From the NCBI GenBank assembly GCA_963665975.1, contig OY762508.1, positions 2,604,001-2,668,000 on the forward strand: 64,000 nt of DNA, read 5' to 3'. Positions 17,503 to 26,953 of this stretch are shown in pieces. Position numbers and translations under genes: made by a program. The notes beneath the pieces are model-generated. The model was not told the DNA's origin, did not search any database, and saw only the letters and a list, made by a program, of their open reading frames with translations. Position 1 is the stretch's first letter, and each line of letters opens with the position of its first letter. The stretch is from G963665975 sp963665975 (lineage in GTDB: Bacteria > Bacteroidota > Rhodothermia > Rhodothermales > Bin80).

Positions 17503-18276
17503 TCAGAGCGACGTGGGATCAAGAAACAGCAGCGAAAGCCGGACCACGATGACATTAGCCACAAGGATCAATAGTGACGAAACCACGACGGCCTGCATTG
17601 CTGCCTGCCCAACCTCCCGCGTACCGCCACGCACGCTGTTGCCAAGATAGCAGCTCACGATGCCAACGATAAAGCCGAAAACAGCCGTCTTCCCCGTAGA
17701 GACGACCAAATCGGAAATATGGACACTCGAAAAGGCGCCGTCAATAAAAATCCGATAGTCCATGCCTGTGGCAAGTAACGAGTCGATATAGCCGCCCGTC
17801 AAGGCGATAATATCCGTGCAGATGGTCAGCACAGGAAACATGATAATGCAAGCCAGTACCCGTGTCACCACCAGGTAATGGTACGGCTTTAATGCGGCGA
17901 CCTCGAGAGCATCAATCTGTTCGGTGACACGCATGGAGCCGATTTCGGCGGCGATGCCCGCTCCCAGGCGTCCGGCAAGGACAAGTGAGGTAATAACCGG
18001 ACCAATCTCCTTGAATACGGACAGTGCCAACATGCTGGGCAGCACCGCCTCCGCGCCAAAGCGCACAAGCGTGCCCCGGCTTTGCATGGACAGAACGACT
18101 CCGATCGAAAGTCCCGTTACCAGGACCAGGATCATGCTCTTGGAGCCCGCCTCGTCCAATTGGCGGACGAGCTCGCGCCATTCAAAGGGCCGCCGCCAAC
18201 ACCGCTGGAAGAACGCGCCCGCAAAGGAGCCCAGCGCCCCCACCTGTTCGAAAAATGCAAAAAGCAGCGCGCGCAT
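17503..18276 (-). CDS. mlaE: MlaE-family permease
   Basis: From the ATG at 18276 the product has 257 residues; a TTG at 18291 overlapping the tamB stop is an alternative start. Five or six hydrophobic segments are present. The family core reads LAGRLGAGIAAEIGSMRVTE followed by QIDALEVAALKP, the conserved loop of MlaE permeases. It is the membrane subunit of the lipid ABC transporter whose ATPase and MCE genes follow. It is coupled to tamB upstream. Confidence 0.92.
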   Translation of the reverse strand: MRALLFAFFEQVGALGSFAGAFFQRCWRRPFEWRELVRQLDEAGSKSMILVLVTGLSIGVVLSMQSRGTLVRFGAEAVLPSMLALSVFKEIGPVITSLVLAGRLGAGIAAEIGSMRVTEQIDALEVAALKPYHYLVVTRVLACIIMFPVLTICTDIIALTGGYIDSLLATGMDYRIFIDGAFSSVHISDLVVSTGKTAVFGFIVGIVSCYLGNSVRGGTREVGQAAMQAVVVSSLLILVANVIVVRLSLLFLDPTSL

Positions 18277-18287
18277 GGCATTCCGGA

Positions 18288-21200
18288 TCAATACGCATAC
18301 TGGTAGTACAGACTCAACCCCAACATGGAAGTGTCACTCTTCAGACGGGCAAGCAACCACCGAGAGAATTCATACTCAATGACAATTTCCTTGCTACTTC
18401 CCTGTGTGGTCGTCGTAAACGGCGCAGAGTCACCGGAAAACGACAACGGCCAACTTACCGCGGCAAAGAGTTTACGAGAAAGGTGTTTGCCAGCCGTGAT
18501 AGTCGTGCCGCGTGCGCCCTCCTGGTGGATTTCCATGATATCCAGACCCAGCTCTTCTCCTGCAGCGTTGGCAATCAGGTTAGTGAGTTGAGCGAGCGCG
18601 AGATTGGTGCCGGATTCAAGCGTGCCGCCGCGTGACAACTGGAAGGACTCTGCGGCCGGTTTGCCGGAGGCAATATAGGAAATAATGTCGGCCTGATCGA
18701 GCTGCGTCGGCTCGCTGCGGAGTTCCAATTGCGGCTCCTGGATATGGCCCTGGACCGCCATAATGATGGTGACGGCATGCTCCGTACTGTTGAGTTCGCT
18801 TATGGCATAAGTAGCCTGGATGTCGAGCAATGCATCGAATATGTCGCCAGCGAACGTCACGCGCCCCGCGGTGATGTCAAAGCGTCTGCTAAACTGTCGC
18901 AAATAGCTCCTGTCCGGGATGATTTCAACGGTTCCGGCAAGCTCCATCTCCGCATTTGAAGCCTTGTTCAAGGCCAGTGCACCGGCAAGCAGGATATTCA
19001 TTTCCGGGTTATGTCGGGATACGATCCATACGTCCTCCCCGACAACGACGTCGAGATCCATCGCCAGGGCGTCCAGGAACTCAAACGTCGTCGTGTCGGC
19101 ATCCGTTACCCGCACATTGAAATAATGCTCAAGCATCCGGACATCTTCCTCGGTGAACACGACCGGCCCGTAGTCCTGATCATAGGCGTCGGCCAGCGGG
19201 CGGATGTCGCCATTTTCCAGATGCAGCGAGCCCGTAAGCACAGGCGCCGCCGTGGTGCCCCGAAGGTGCACGTCGGCGTCTATATTCGTGGTCACCAGCG
19301 GCGTGTCGATGGCGCGAAACGCGTCCGCGCTCGCCACCAGGTCAATAGCCCCGAGCGTAAGGCTTTCCAGGGCAATAGAGCCTTGCGCTGTTACCAGGCC
19401 GTCGTCCCTGTCGCCACTACGGGCAGTGACGGTGCGAACGAATACGGAATCGCCCGCAAAGTCCGCCGTCCCCTCCACATCCGCAAGCGTGATACCGAGG
19501 AGCGGAAGCCCCAGTTGGCCGCGGTCCAACGCTGCCGATCCGATCAGTCCAGGACGCTCCAACGTGCCCTCGACAATCACTTGCGCCGTAAGCCGTCCTT
19601 CGATGTCACCGAAAACCGCCGGATCCAGAAAGGGCTCTATCCATCCCACGTTGAAACTGTCGGCTCGCACAGAAAGCGCCACGTCGCTACTCTCTACTGG
19701 CATGGCGGCGCCTCCTTCGGCCAGTCGAAAGTCCACGGGCAGGTGGCCCGACATTGCGAACGTGCTCGCGTCGCGATGGGTAAGCGCGGCCTCTACTCCA
19801 AGCCGTTGATCTGCATAGTTCGTGCTCACGCGCATCGTTCCTACGGCCTCTCCGTGGGCCTCCACGGCGAAGTCTACGGAGCCGTCTAAGACCGGCGCAG
19901 TTGCGGGGCCACGAAGAAACAACTGCCCGTTCACCGTGCCGTCCAGGCCGTGCAGCTCAAACAGGTCGGCGACTGCGCCAACCCGAAAATTATAGACCGT
20001 AAGCCCCAGGCTCTGCCCGCCGCTCAAGTTGATGACGCCGTCGAGTGCGATTTCCTGGTTTTCTTCCACCATCAGCAGGTTGTTGACCCGGTATGCGTCC
20101 CCGAAGGAGACGCCTGCCGGCTGGTCGAGGCCCCAGTGGTCGTTTCCCAGCGTTACGTCCAGCGTTTCGATTGTGGCCTCGCGACGGGCAACGTCGGCCC
20201 GCCCTTCCAGCAGGGCATTGCGCTGGTCGTCCAGTGTGACGCTAGCCATATAACGCAGGCTGTCCCCGCGGAGGCTGATGTCGAGCACAGCCTGTTGTGC
20301 CGCGAGCGCCGGAACAGAAGCCCGCCGCAGAGTTGCGCGCACATCAACAGATGCTGGCTTCCACTTGCTTGCAGGATCGCGCGCAAGCATGGCGGAAATG
20401 CCAGCATCCATTCCCAGAACACGCACCTCGCGCATTTGTATGCTGCTGGCCTCGGCGCTGCCCACAATTAGGAGGGTGTCCTGGCGGCTGTGGACTGTTG
20501 CCCACAACGTGTCTCCGCGCAAGTCCATCGGCACACCCAGAGAGCGGAGCGGCCTGGCATCGCGGATGGAGCCATGCATCACCAACAATGCCTCCTTGGG
20601 TGCTGCGCCGAACAGGGTAATGGATCCGCCTCCATGCAGGTGCGCCGCACTTGAGGCGACCAGGAGCGTGTCGACATGTATCGTTCCGTCAGCCATGCGC
20701 AGCGCGGCGCGCATTGAGTCAAGAGACAGGTCTCCGAGTTGGGACCCGCTCGCGTCTATGTGCGCGCGCGCGAGCGTTAGCGTTTCTGCCGTCTGACCTT
20801 CGCCGGCGATGTCGAACCGGCCGTTGAGCAGTATGTTGGGTATCGAGTCCACCAGGAAGCGGCCCAGGTCAATATTCCGCACCGACCCGGACGCAGCATA
20901 TGCTGGTCGCTCGTCAAACAGGCGCGCGACGAGTGAATCAAGACGAAGGTGCCCCTCTGCAAGGTCGAGGTCGGCCTGGGCCGAAAGCACACCGCGCCCA
21001 AGGCTGGCATGGATCTCGCCGCCTTGCACTGCGCCCCCGTTAATACGCGAGGAGTCGAGTTGCAGGCTCGCGACCGCGGTTGCGGTTTCCAGGGCGTCGC
21101 CGCGCACGGCCAGCGTATCTATGATTCCGTGAAGGTCCGTCTTGATAGCGGTCACGCCCAAAAGGGCTCCGAGGTCGAGACCAGAGAAGATGCCCTCACG

Positions 21201-23264
21201 CATCGCAACGACAGCCGTATCGCCAAACGGCCTGCCGCCGACGGAAAAGCGAGCATGGCCATTGGGCAGGTCCATGCGGGCGTCCAGGGTTAGTATGCCC
21301 TGTTGCAGGCGAGCGTCCACGACGGCGGAATCCACGGCCTGGTCGTTGATGTAGGAATCCCGGAGTGCAAGCCGCACCGTAGACAGGTCCATGGTCTGCA
21401 ACTCCAGGCCATTCCCGACAAGCGACAATGTCCCCGACAAGTCGCTGTGCAGCCTGTTACCTGTGAGTGCAGCCAGGTCGATATTCCGAATGGAGCCTGC
21501 GGCAAGGGTGAAGGATGGGTGGGTGTCGAAGGGACGAAGCAATAAAGGGAGCGTAAACGAGCCCAATTCCAGGTCGGCGTCAGAGTGGAGCGCCAGTAGG
21601 CCGCTCTCGAGCCTACCCTGTATACGTGCAGAATGGATGGGGTGCGCGCCAACTGCGGATGGGAATATGTCGAGCCGAATGTCGCGGACGTGCTGCCCCT
21701 CACCGCGCAGCGAGAGGACGGCGGACACATGGCTCGGCAGGTCAACTCCGGCGAGCGCCGCTATATCCAGGCCCTGGATGGATAGGTCGGGCACCGAATA
21801 CTGCACCGTGTCGCCGAGCGTGGCGTGCAAGCGTCCTTGCACAGAGCCGCTATCCGGCTGAACACGCCAGGCGGCTTCCAGCGCGCCACCTGCAAGCGTA
21901 GCTTCAAGATGCCCGGACACGAGCTCCAGTCGGTTGAGCCGGGAATGCGTGAGTACTGCGTGTGCGCTGGCGTCTGCACCAGCGCCGGTAACGCGCAGCG
22001 TGCCCGAAAGCGCGCTGCCATGTCCATCCAGAAAGCGGCCTATATCCAGCGAGTCGAACCGTCCCGCAAAATCATACGTGGGCGCAGGATCGAGTGGACG
22101 TGCCGTGCCGGTTATGGACAGTCCAGCCTCGGCGACCAGATGCACGGCAGCCGTGCCTCCATCAAGAGTAACTTCCAGGGATGCGGGGCCCACAGCGGAG
22201 TTATCGGACAGATCCAGTCGGAGCGCCCCCGAAAGGTCATACAGGTCAGGGCCTTGCAGGTGGCCACGCATCTCGCCATTGCCGAATGCACCGTCGACAG
22301 AGGCGTGTTCGATGCTATATTCGACGCCGCCCTCAATGGCTGGCGTCGCCCGGCCCTCCAGGGCAAGTCCGACTCCATTGGCCAGCGTGGCGCTGGCGGT
22401 GACATGCACGAGGTCGCCTGCGCTTTTTGCGCGTATGGACGCTGCGCTTTTGCGGTCCACAAAGGAGGGCAGGTACGGGGCGAGATCGCCCAACGCAGAG
22501 GCATCCAGTGTCAGATCGATATCATAGGGACGCCGACCAACGCCGGCATGTCCCCATACATGCACCCTTGTGTTTGCTCCCTCTATATGCACGCCGTCCA
22601 GCGTCAGATTCCCGTCTGCATAGGCTCCGCGCATTCGCAATGCGAGTTGCTCCGCGCTCCCGGGCAGGTGCAGGCGCGAAACCGCGGTGTCGGCTGCGAG
22701 GGCAAACGTGCCGCCCGAGCGCGCTGTGCCTGCGAGATGGTCGACCTCGGCAGTAAACAGCGAATCTGGAGCAAGCGCGGCCGTTAGACGCAGGCGCCTG
22801 GCGGCGAACGTATCGACGCGCACGGTGAAGCGGCCACTTGCGTTGGCCGTGGTGTCCTGCGGCAACAGGCCGAGCAGGTCCCAGCTTGCGTTTTCTGTGC
22901 GCGACATGCGCAGGGAAAAGCCGTTGATGGCCAGAGAGCGAAGATGCATGGATCCCCACAGGAGCGGCAACAGGCTGTATCGGAGACGCACCGTATCCAC
23001 ATGCGCGATTTTTGCAGAGTCCCCACGCACGAGGGTAAGGTCATGGATTTCGAGCGAAGTAATCCATGAGCCGCGCACAGAGCCCGCCTCCAGTGTGGCG
23101 CCGACGAACGGATCGGCACGCTGCAGGACTTGCGACCCCGCCCACTGGGAGCCCCACGGAGTTTGCAGTCCCGCCACGACGGCAAGCGCTATGCCCATTA
23201 CGGACAACGCCACGCGACGCAGCGCCCTCGCCCACCGGTTGGTATGTTTGGTCTCCCTGGCCAT
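18288..23264 (-). CDS. tamB: TamB/AsmA-like lipid-transfer protein
   Basis: A very large protein of 1658 residues. One N-terminal membrane helix (RRVALSVMGIALAVVAGL) anchors it in the inner membrane. The rest is a monotonous array of short beta strands, as expected for the beta-taco groove of AsmA-like proteins. The last 350 residues are the TamB C-terminal domain (DUF490), with the typical DYGPVVFTEEDVR, ADIISYIASGKP and LGLDIMEIHQEG segments. It spans the periplasm, pairs with a TamA/BamA-type outer membrane protein and is thought to carry phospholipids to the outer membrane. The partner gene is 13 bp upstream. Confidence 0.92.
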   Translation of the reverse strand: MARETKHTNRWARALRRVALSVMGIALAVVAGLQTPWGSQWAGSQVLQRADPFVGATLEAGSVRGSWITSLEIHDLTLVRGDSAKIAHVDTVRLRYSLLPLLWGSMHLRSLAINGFSLRMSRTENASWDLLGLLPQDTTANASGRFTVRVDTFAARRLRLTAALAPDSLFTAEVDHLAGTARSGGTFALAADTAVSRLHLPGSAEQLALRMRGAYADGNLTLDGVHIEGANTRVHVWGHAGVGRRPYDIDLTLDASALGDLAPYLPSFVDRKSAASIRAKSAGDLVHVTASATLANGVGLALEGRATPAIEGGVEYSIEHASVDGAFGNGEMRGHLQGPDLYDLSGALRLDLSDNSAVGPASLEVTLDGGTAAVHLVAEAGLSITGTARPLDPAPTYDFAGRFDSLDIGRFLDGHGSALSGTLRVTGAGADASAHAVLTHSRLNRLELVSGHLEATLAGGALEAAWRVQPDSGSVQGRLHATLGDTVQYSVPDLSIQGLDIAALAGVDLPSHVSAVLSLRGEGQHVRDIRLDIFPSAVGAHPIHSARIQGRLESGLLALHSDADLELGSFTLPLLLRPFDTHPSFTLAAGSIRNIDLAALTGNRLHSDLSGTLSLVGNGLELQTMDLSTVRLALRDSYINDQAVDSAVVDARLQQGILTLDARMDLPNGHARFSVGGRPFGDTAVVAMREGIFSGLDLGALLGVTAIKTDLHGIIDTLAVRGDALETATAVASLQLDSSRINGGAVQGGEIHASLGRGVLSAQADLDLAEGHLRLDSLVARLFDERPAYAASGSVRNIDLGRFLVDSIPNILLNGRFDIAGEGQTAETLTLARAHIDASGSQLGDLSLDSMRAALRMADGTIHVDTLLVASSAAHLHGGGSITLFGAAPKEALLVMHGSIRDARPLRSLGVPMDLRGDTLWATVHSRQDTLLIVGSAEASSIQMREVRVLGMDAGISAMLARDPASKWKPASVDVRATLRRASVPALAAQQAVLDISLRGDSLRYMASVTLDDQRNALLEGRADVARREATIETLDVTLGNDHWGLDQPAGVSFGDAYRVNNLLMVEENQEIALDGVINLSGGQSLGLTVYNFRVGAVADLFELHGLDGTVNGQLFLRGPATAPVLDGSVDFAVEAHGEAVGTMRVSTNYADQRLGVEAALTHRDASTFAMSGHLPVDFRLAEGGAAMPVESSDVALSVRADSFNVGWIEPFLDPAVFGDIEGRLTAQVIVEGTLERPGLIGSAALDRGQLGLPLLGITLADVEGTADFAGDSVFVRTVTARSGDRDDGLVTAQGSIALESLTLGAIDLVASADAFRAIDTPLVTTNIDADVHLRGTTAAPVLTGSLHLENGDIRPLADAYDQDYGPVVFTEEDVRMLEHYFNVRVTDADTTTFEFLDALAMDLDVVVGEDVWIVSRHNPEMNILLAGALALNKASNAEMELAGTVEIIPDRSYLRQFSRRFDITAGRVTFAGDIFDALLDIQATYAISELNSTEHAVTIIMAVQGHIQEPQLELRSEPTQLDQADIISYIASGKPAAESFQLSRGGTLESGTNLALAQLTNLIANAAGEELGLDIMEIHQEGARGTTITAGKHLSRKLFAAVSWPLSFSGDSAPFTTTTQGSSKEIVIEYEFSRWLLARLKSDTSMLGLSLYYQYAY

Positions 23265-23277
23265 GCGGGGTTAACAA

Positions 23278-25593
23278 TCAGAACGCCTGTCCCAGGCTCA
23301 CGTGCACATTCATGCGCTGCGATAAGGATCGCCTCGGCATTGCCAGGCCGTGGCGCGCCAGGAATGCGTTGCGCGGAGTCTGCAAGTCCAGATCGTCCGG
23401 GTTGAGCTTGACCGCTACGTCAAGCCTCAGGTACCCGATAGGAGTCTCATACCGGATTCCAGCACCGGATCCTACCTTAAAGCGGTTCCAGAACAGACCA
23501 CCGGTATCACGAAAGCCGCAGTGCACGGTTACCTGCTCAGTATGCTCCAGATCGCGGTAGTATGCGTTCGCACAGGTCTCCGGTGCATTGGTCTGGCTGG
23601 AAACCTGGCCGGCATCCAAGAACACCGCCGCGCGCCAGGCGTTGCCGAAACCCGGAATGGGAAAGCGGATTTCTACGTTCCCAACCAGGCGGGCCAGTCC
23701 TCCGATCGGTTCATACTGGTTGGTGGTCGTTACGGGCTCCGCGGCATCGTATTGGATATCCCCATTGGCATCACGGGCAAACGCAGTGCGGTTAATCTTA
23801 GGCCCAATAAGCCCGAGGCTCCAACCCCGCACATCATTGGAGCCACCTGCGTAGAAACGCACGGGATCGAAACGGTCTTCCAGCGGGGCGACAGACAGTG
23901 GATCAAAAGACGTGGTCATCGTGCTGCCGGCAGCATATAGATGCACGGGTTGCCGGCTGCTGCCAAGCGGCCAGAGGCGTCCCGCGCCGAGGCGGAGGCC
24001 AATTTGAATCTTGCGCGTAACCGGGATATAGCCGGTGATCTCGAGGCCGGTTTTCATGTATTCCAGAGCAGGGTCACGCGAGCCGACGACATGGAGTAGG
24101 CCACCGCCCCATTCGACAAACGGGCGAATAAGGAAGCCGCGTTGCGGATTCAGAATATTGTTTGTCCAGCCCAGCGTGGCGCTGAAGGTGAGGTTTTCCT
24201 TGTTGTAGGCGTCGCGCGGCGATCTCTGGAGCTCCCGGGCGCCTGCAAACTGTGTTGCCCGACTAAGGCCATATCGAAGGCTCAACGTGCGATAGGTTAG
24301 CAGTTCGTAAATCAAGAGGGTGGTAATGCCATACTCGCGGCGGTTTAAGCCAAGCGCACGCGGCGTATCGCGCAGAAGCGGATCACGTTCATACTGCAGA
24401 AAGGACTCGAAGACACTGCTTAATCCATTGGTGAATATATAGGGTTGTCTCAGGGCGAGAGATGTCCGCAGGAGTCGCTTGACTTCGACGCCGAGGCCGG
24501 CGGATGCAAACAGGCCCGAGGCGATATCTGCGCGCCATGAGAGCGTACGTGCGCTGCCCAGGAAATTACGGTGCGACCATTGTGCATTGACGGTGACGCC
24601 TTCCTGCTGTTCGTAGCCCGCCTCCGCTGCAACATAGCGGGGTTTCGATTCACTCAAAGACACGCGAACGGTTACAATAGAGTCGCGAGCCTGCTGAGGG
24701 AGATCGACCCTGGCTACCTGAAACAGGTTCAGACCGAAAAGCTCGCGCTGGCCCGCGAGCAGGTTGCGGTGGGAGTAGGCGTCCCCCTCGGCAAACGGCA
24801 ACTCGCGTCGCACAATACGGTCGCTGATCCGGTTGTTGCCTTCAATCAGAATCTCCCCTATGGTGCTCGCAGGACCTGTTTCAACCAGGAAGCTTATGTC
24901 AGCGGTGAGATAGGTGGAATCGATTTCGGCTTGCGTCTCCAGCGTGGCAAAGGCATAGCCCCTGTCCCGTAGCCACGTTAGCACTTGGTCCTGGATGCGG
25001 ACAACGCCAAATGCCGTGTAACGGTCGCCGGTGCTGAAGCTGGTGCGGTCACGAAATCTGATCCATTCCGCACGCAGATCGTCCTCGAAAACACTCGCGA
25101 GATAATTCCAGTTCGCATAAAACCCCACGTCCTGTATAATGATGGGGTTTCCTGGCTCGACGGTAAAGCGGATGCGGATCGCGTTCGTTGTCACGTTAAA
25201 GGCCGACGCGCCGTAATCGATAAGGGGGCGGGGAAAGCCTTCCTGTTGGTACAGTTGTCGGAGCCGGACGACATCTTTTTGTAACTCCACCGGAAGCAGC
25301 AAATACTGCTGCGGAACGCGACCGCCGAGTCTGCTCCTCATGCGAACAAACCAACCGGGAGCCTGCGTGGCGATTTGGTCCTGCAGAGCTTCCGCATCAA
25401 AGATCGCCCGGTAGCGGTTCGTCTCTGGAAACAGAAACGACACGCGACGCACGAACGTGGAGTCGTTGACCTGGAAGAGCTCAGACTGCGCACGAGCGGA
25501 AGAGGCCAGGCATAGTAGCAGCAGGCAAGCGATGAGGAGGTGTCTCGCAAGACCCTGAAGTGTGGATTCCGATGGCAGAGGAAATTGCGTCAC
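23278..25593 (-). CDS. tamA: TamA/BamA-type outer membrane protein with POTRA domains
   Basis: A 771-residue Omp85-family protein starting at GTG 25593. The signal peptide ends near ASSARAQ (about residue 35). About three POTRA-like units follow to residue 330 (for example ISFLVETGPASTIGEILIEG, NNRISDRIVRRELPF). The C-terminal half is a 16-strand barrel with FYAGGSNDVRGW, the VRGW/F region of the lid-lock loop, and it ends in a terminal Phe (LGQAF). Position directly before tamB makes it the TamA partner; a second BamA cannot be excluded from this window. Confidence 0.88.
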   Translation of the reverse strand: MTQFPLPSESTLQGLARHLLIACLLLLCLASSARAQSELFQVNDSTFVRRVSFLFPETNRYRAIFDAEALQDQIATQAPGWFVRMRSRLGGRVPQQYLLLPVELQKDVVRLRQLYQQEGFPRPLIDYGASAFNVTTNAIRIRFTVEPGNPIIIQDVGFYANWNYLASVFEDDLRAEWIRFRDRTSFSTGDRYTAFGVVRIQDQVLTWLRDRGYAFATLETQAEIDSTYLTADISFLVETGPASTIGEILIEGNNRISDRIVRRELPFAEGDAYSHRNLLAGQRELFGLNLFQVARVDLPQQARDSIVTVRVSLSESKPRYVAAEAGYEQQEGVTVNAQWSHRNFLGSARTLSWRADIASGLFASAGLGVEVKRLLRTSLALRQPYIFTNGLSSVFESFLQYERDPLLRDTPRALGLNRREYGITTLLIYELLTYRTLSLRYGLSRATQFAGARELQRSPRDAYNKENLTFSATLGWTNNILNPQRGFLIRPFVEWGGGLLHVVGSRDPALEYMKTGLEITGYIPVTRKIQIGLRLGAGRLWPLGSSRQPVHLYAAGSTMTTSFDPLSVAPLEDRFDPVRFYAGGSNDVRGWSLGLIGPKINRTAFARDANGDIQYDAAEPVTTTNQYEPIGGLARLVGNVEIRFPIPGFGNAWRAAVFLDAGQVSSQTNAPETCANAYYRDLEHTEQVTVHCGFRDTGGLFWNRFKVGSGAGIRYETPIGYLRLDVAVKLNPDDLDLQTPRNAFLARHGLAMPRRSLSQRMNVHVSLGQAF

Positions 25594-25655
25594 GCGCCGC
25601 CGCCATATGAATGGATAGTCGCTCTTTTCGGGGTGCCAGAGGCTTCCCGGACAGG

Positions 25656-26924
25656 CTATGCACTCGCCTTGCGCTCTTCGTAGATAGGATCGGCGCCGTC
25701 GGAGATCGTCGCGGCGGTAATCCGACAGACGCCGATATCGGTCCGGTCGTGGATGTTGAACATGATGTCCAGCATCGCATGCTCCATTACGGAACGAAGT
25801 CCCCGTGCGCCTGTGCCCAGCACCCTGGCCTGCTTCACTACGGCGTCCATGGCCTCGTCATCGAAGTACAATTTGATGCCGTCCATTGCAAACAGCTTCT
25901 GGTATTGCTTCAGCAGGGCGTTCTTGGGTTCGGTAAGGATGCGCTTCAACGCTTCGTCCGAAAGAGGATCAAGTGCAGTCATGACCGACAGGCGGCCGAT
26001 AAGTTCAGGGATAAGGCCGTAGTGGAGAAGATTATCCGGCTCGACGTATTGGAGAATGCGTGGGTCATTCTTGTCGAAGCGCCTGGCCTGATCCGACAGA
26101 AACCCGATCGTGTTAGCGCTTAGGCGGCGGGCGATCAGCTCCGGAAGGCCCTCAAAGGCTCCACCACAGATGAACAGGATGTCGTGCGTGTCAAGATTAA
26201 CGAGGCTCTGTTCGGGGTGCTTGCGTCCGCCCTTGGGCGGTACGCCCGCAATCGTTCCTTCCAGCACTTTCAGGAGAGCCTGCTGCACGCCCTCGCCGGA
26301 TACGTCGCGGGTAATGGAGGCATTATCCGCCTTGCGAGCGATCTTGTCAATCTCGTCGATATAGATAATGCCGCGCTCTGCTCGTTCGACGTTAAAATCA
26401 GCCGCATGAAGCAGATGGGCCAGCACGCTTTCAACGTCTTCTCCAACGTAGCCGGCTTCGGTGAGCGCGGTAGCGTCACTGATAGAGAAGGGCACGTCCA
26501 GTATGCGCGCGAGCGTACGTGCGAGCAGCGTCTTTCCGGTTCCCGTTGGTCCGAGGATCAGGATATTGGATTTTTCCAACTCAACGCCGTCGTACTCGTG
26601 AAAATACTCCTGCGCCTCGACGCGCTTGTAGTGGTTATACACCGCAACGGAGAGGGCCTTCTTCGCGCGCTCCTGTCCAACGACGTATTCATCCAGCGAC
26701 TCCTTGATGTTGCGGGGTGTCAGGCGCTGCCGTCCCGAGTTCTTCGACAGGACGGGACCGGTCTGTTCCAAGGGCGCGGCATCTTCTGCGACGATGCCGG
26801 ACGCATCGCAAATGCAGCGGTCGCAGATGTAGACATCCGGTCCCGCGACCATGGAGGCCACTTCATGCGCCGTGCGTCCGCAGAATGAACAGCGGATGAT
26901 GTCGTCGCCACGTTGTTTCGCCAT
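25656..26924 (-). CDS. clpX: ATP-dependent Clp protease ATP-binding subunit ClpX
   Basis: A 422-residue AAA+ unfoldase that feeds substrates to ClpP. The N-terminal zinc-binding domain has Cys12, Cys15, Cys34 and Cys37 (CSFCGR and CDRC). Walker A GPTGTGKT, the pore loop GYVGEDVE, Walker B IIYIDEIDK and sensor motifs (GLIPELIGRL, TGARGLRSVME) are all present. No clpP lies within the window. It lies 62 bp upstream of tamA on the same strand. Confidence 0.97.
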   Translation of the reverse strand: MAKQRGDDIIRCSFCGRTAHEVASMVAGPDVYICDRCICDASGIVAEDAAPLEQTGPVLSKNSGRQRLTPRNIKESLDEYVVGQERAKKALSVAVYNHYKRVEAQEYFHEYDGVELEKSNILILGPTGTGKTLLARTLARILDVPFSISDATALTEAGYVGEDVESVLAHLLHAADFNVERAERGIIYIDEIDKIARKADNASITRDVSGEGVQQALLKVLEGTIAGVPPKGGRKHPEQSLVNLDTHDILFICGGAFEGLPELIARRLSANTIGFLSDQARRFDKNDPRILQYVEPDNLLHYGLIPELIGRLSVMTALDPLSDEALKRILTEPKNALLKQYQKLFAMDGIKLYFDDEAMDAVVKQARVLGTGARGLRSVMEHAMLDIMFNIHDRTDIGVCRITAATISDGADPIYEERKASA

Positions 26925-26953
26925 GGGTCGTCAGGATAGAGGTGCGTGTCAGA

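Noticed and set aside
25139..25146. TATAATGA-like word as a further cassette end
   Set aside because: Only a short AT-rich match inside the tamA gene, without the rest of the 23-bp terminus.
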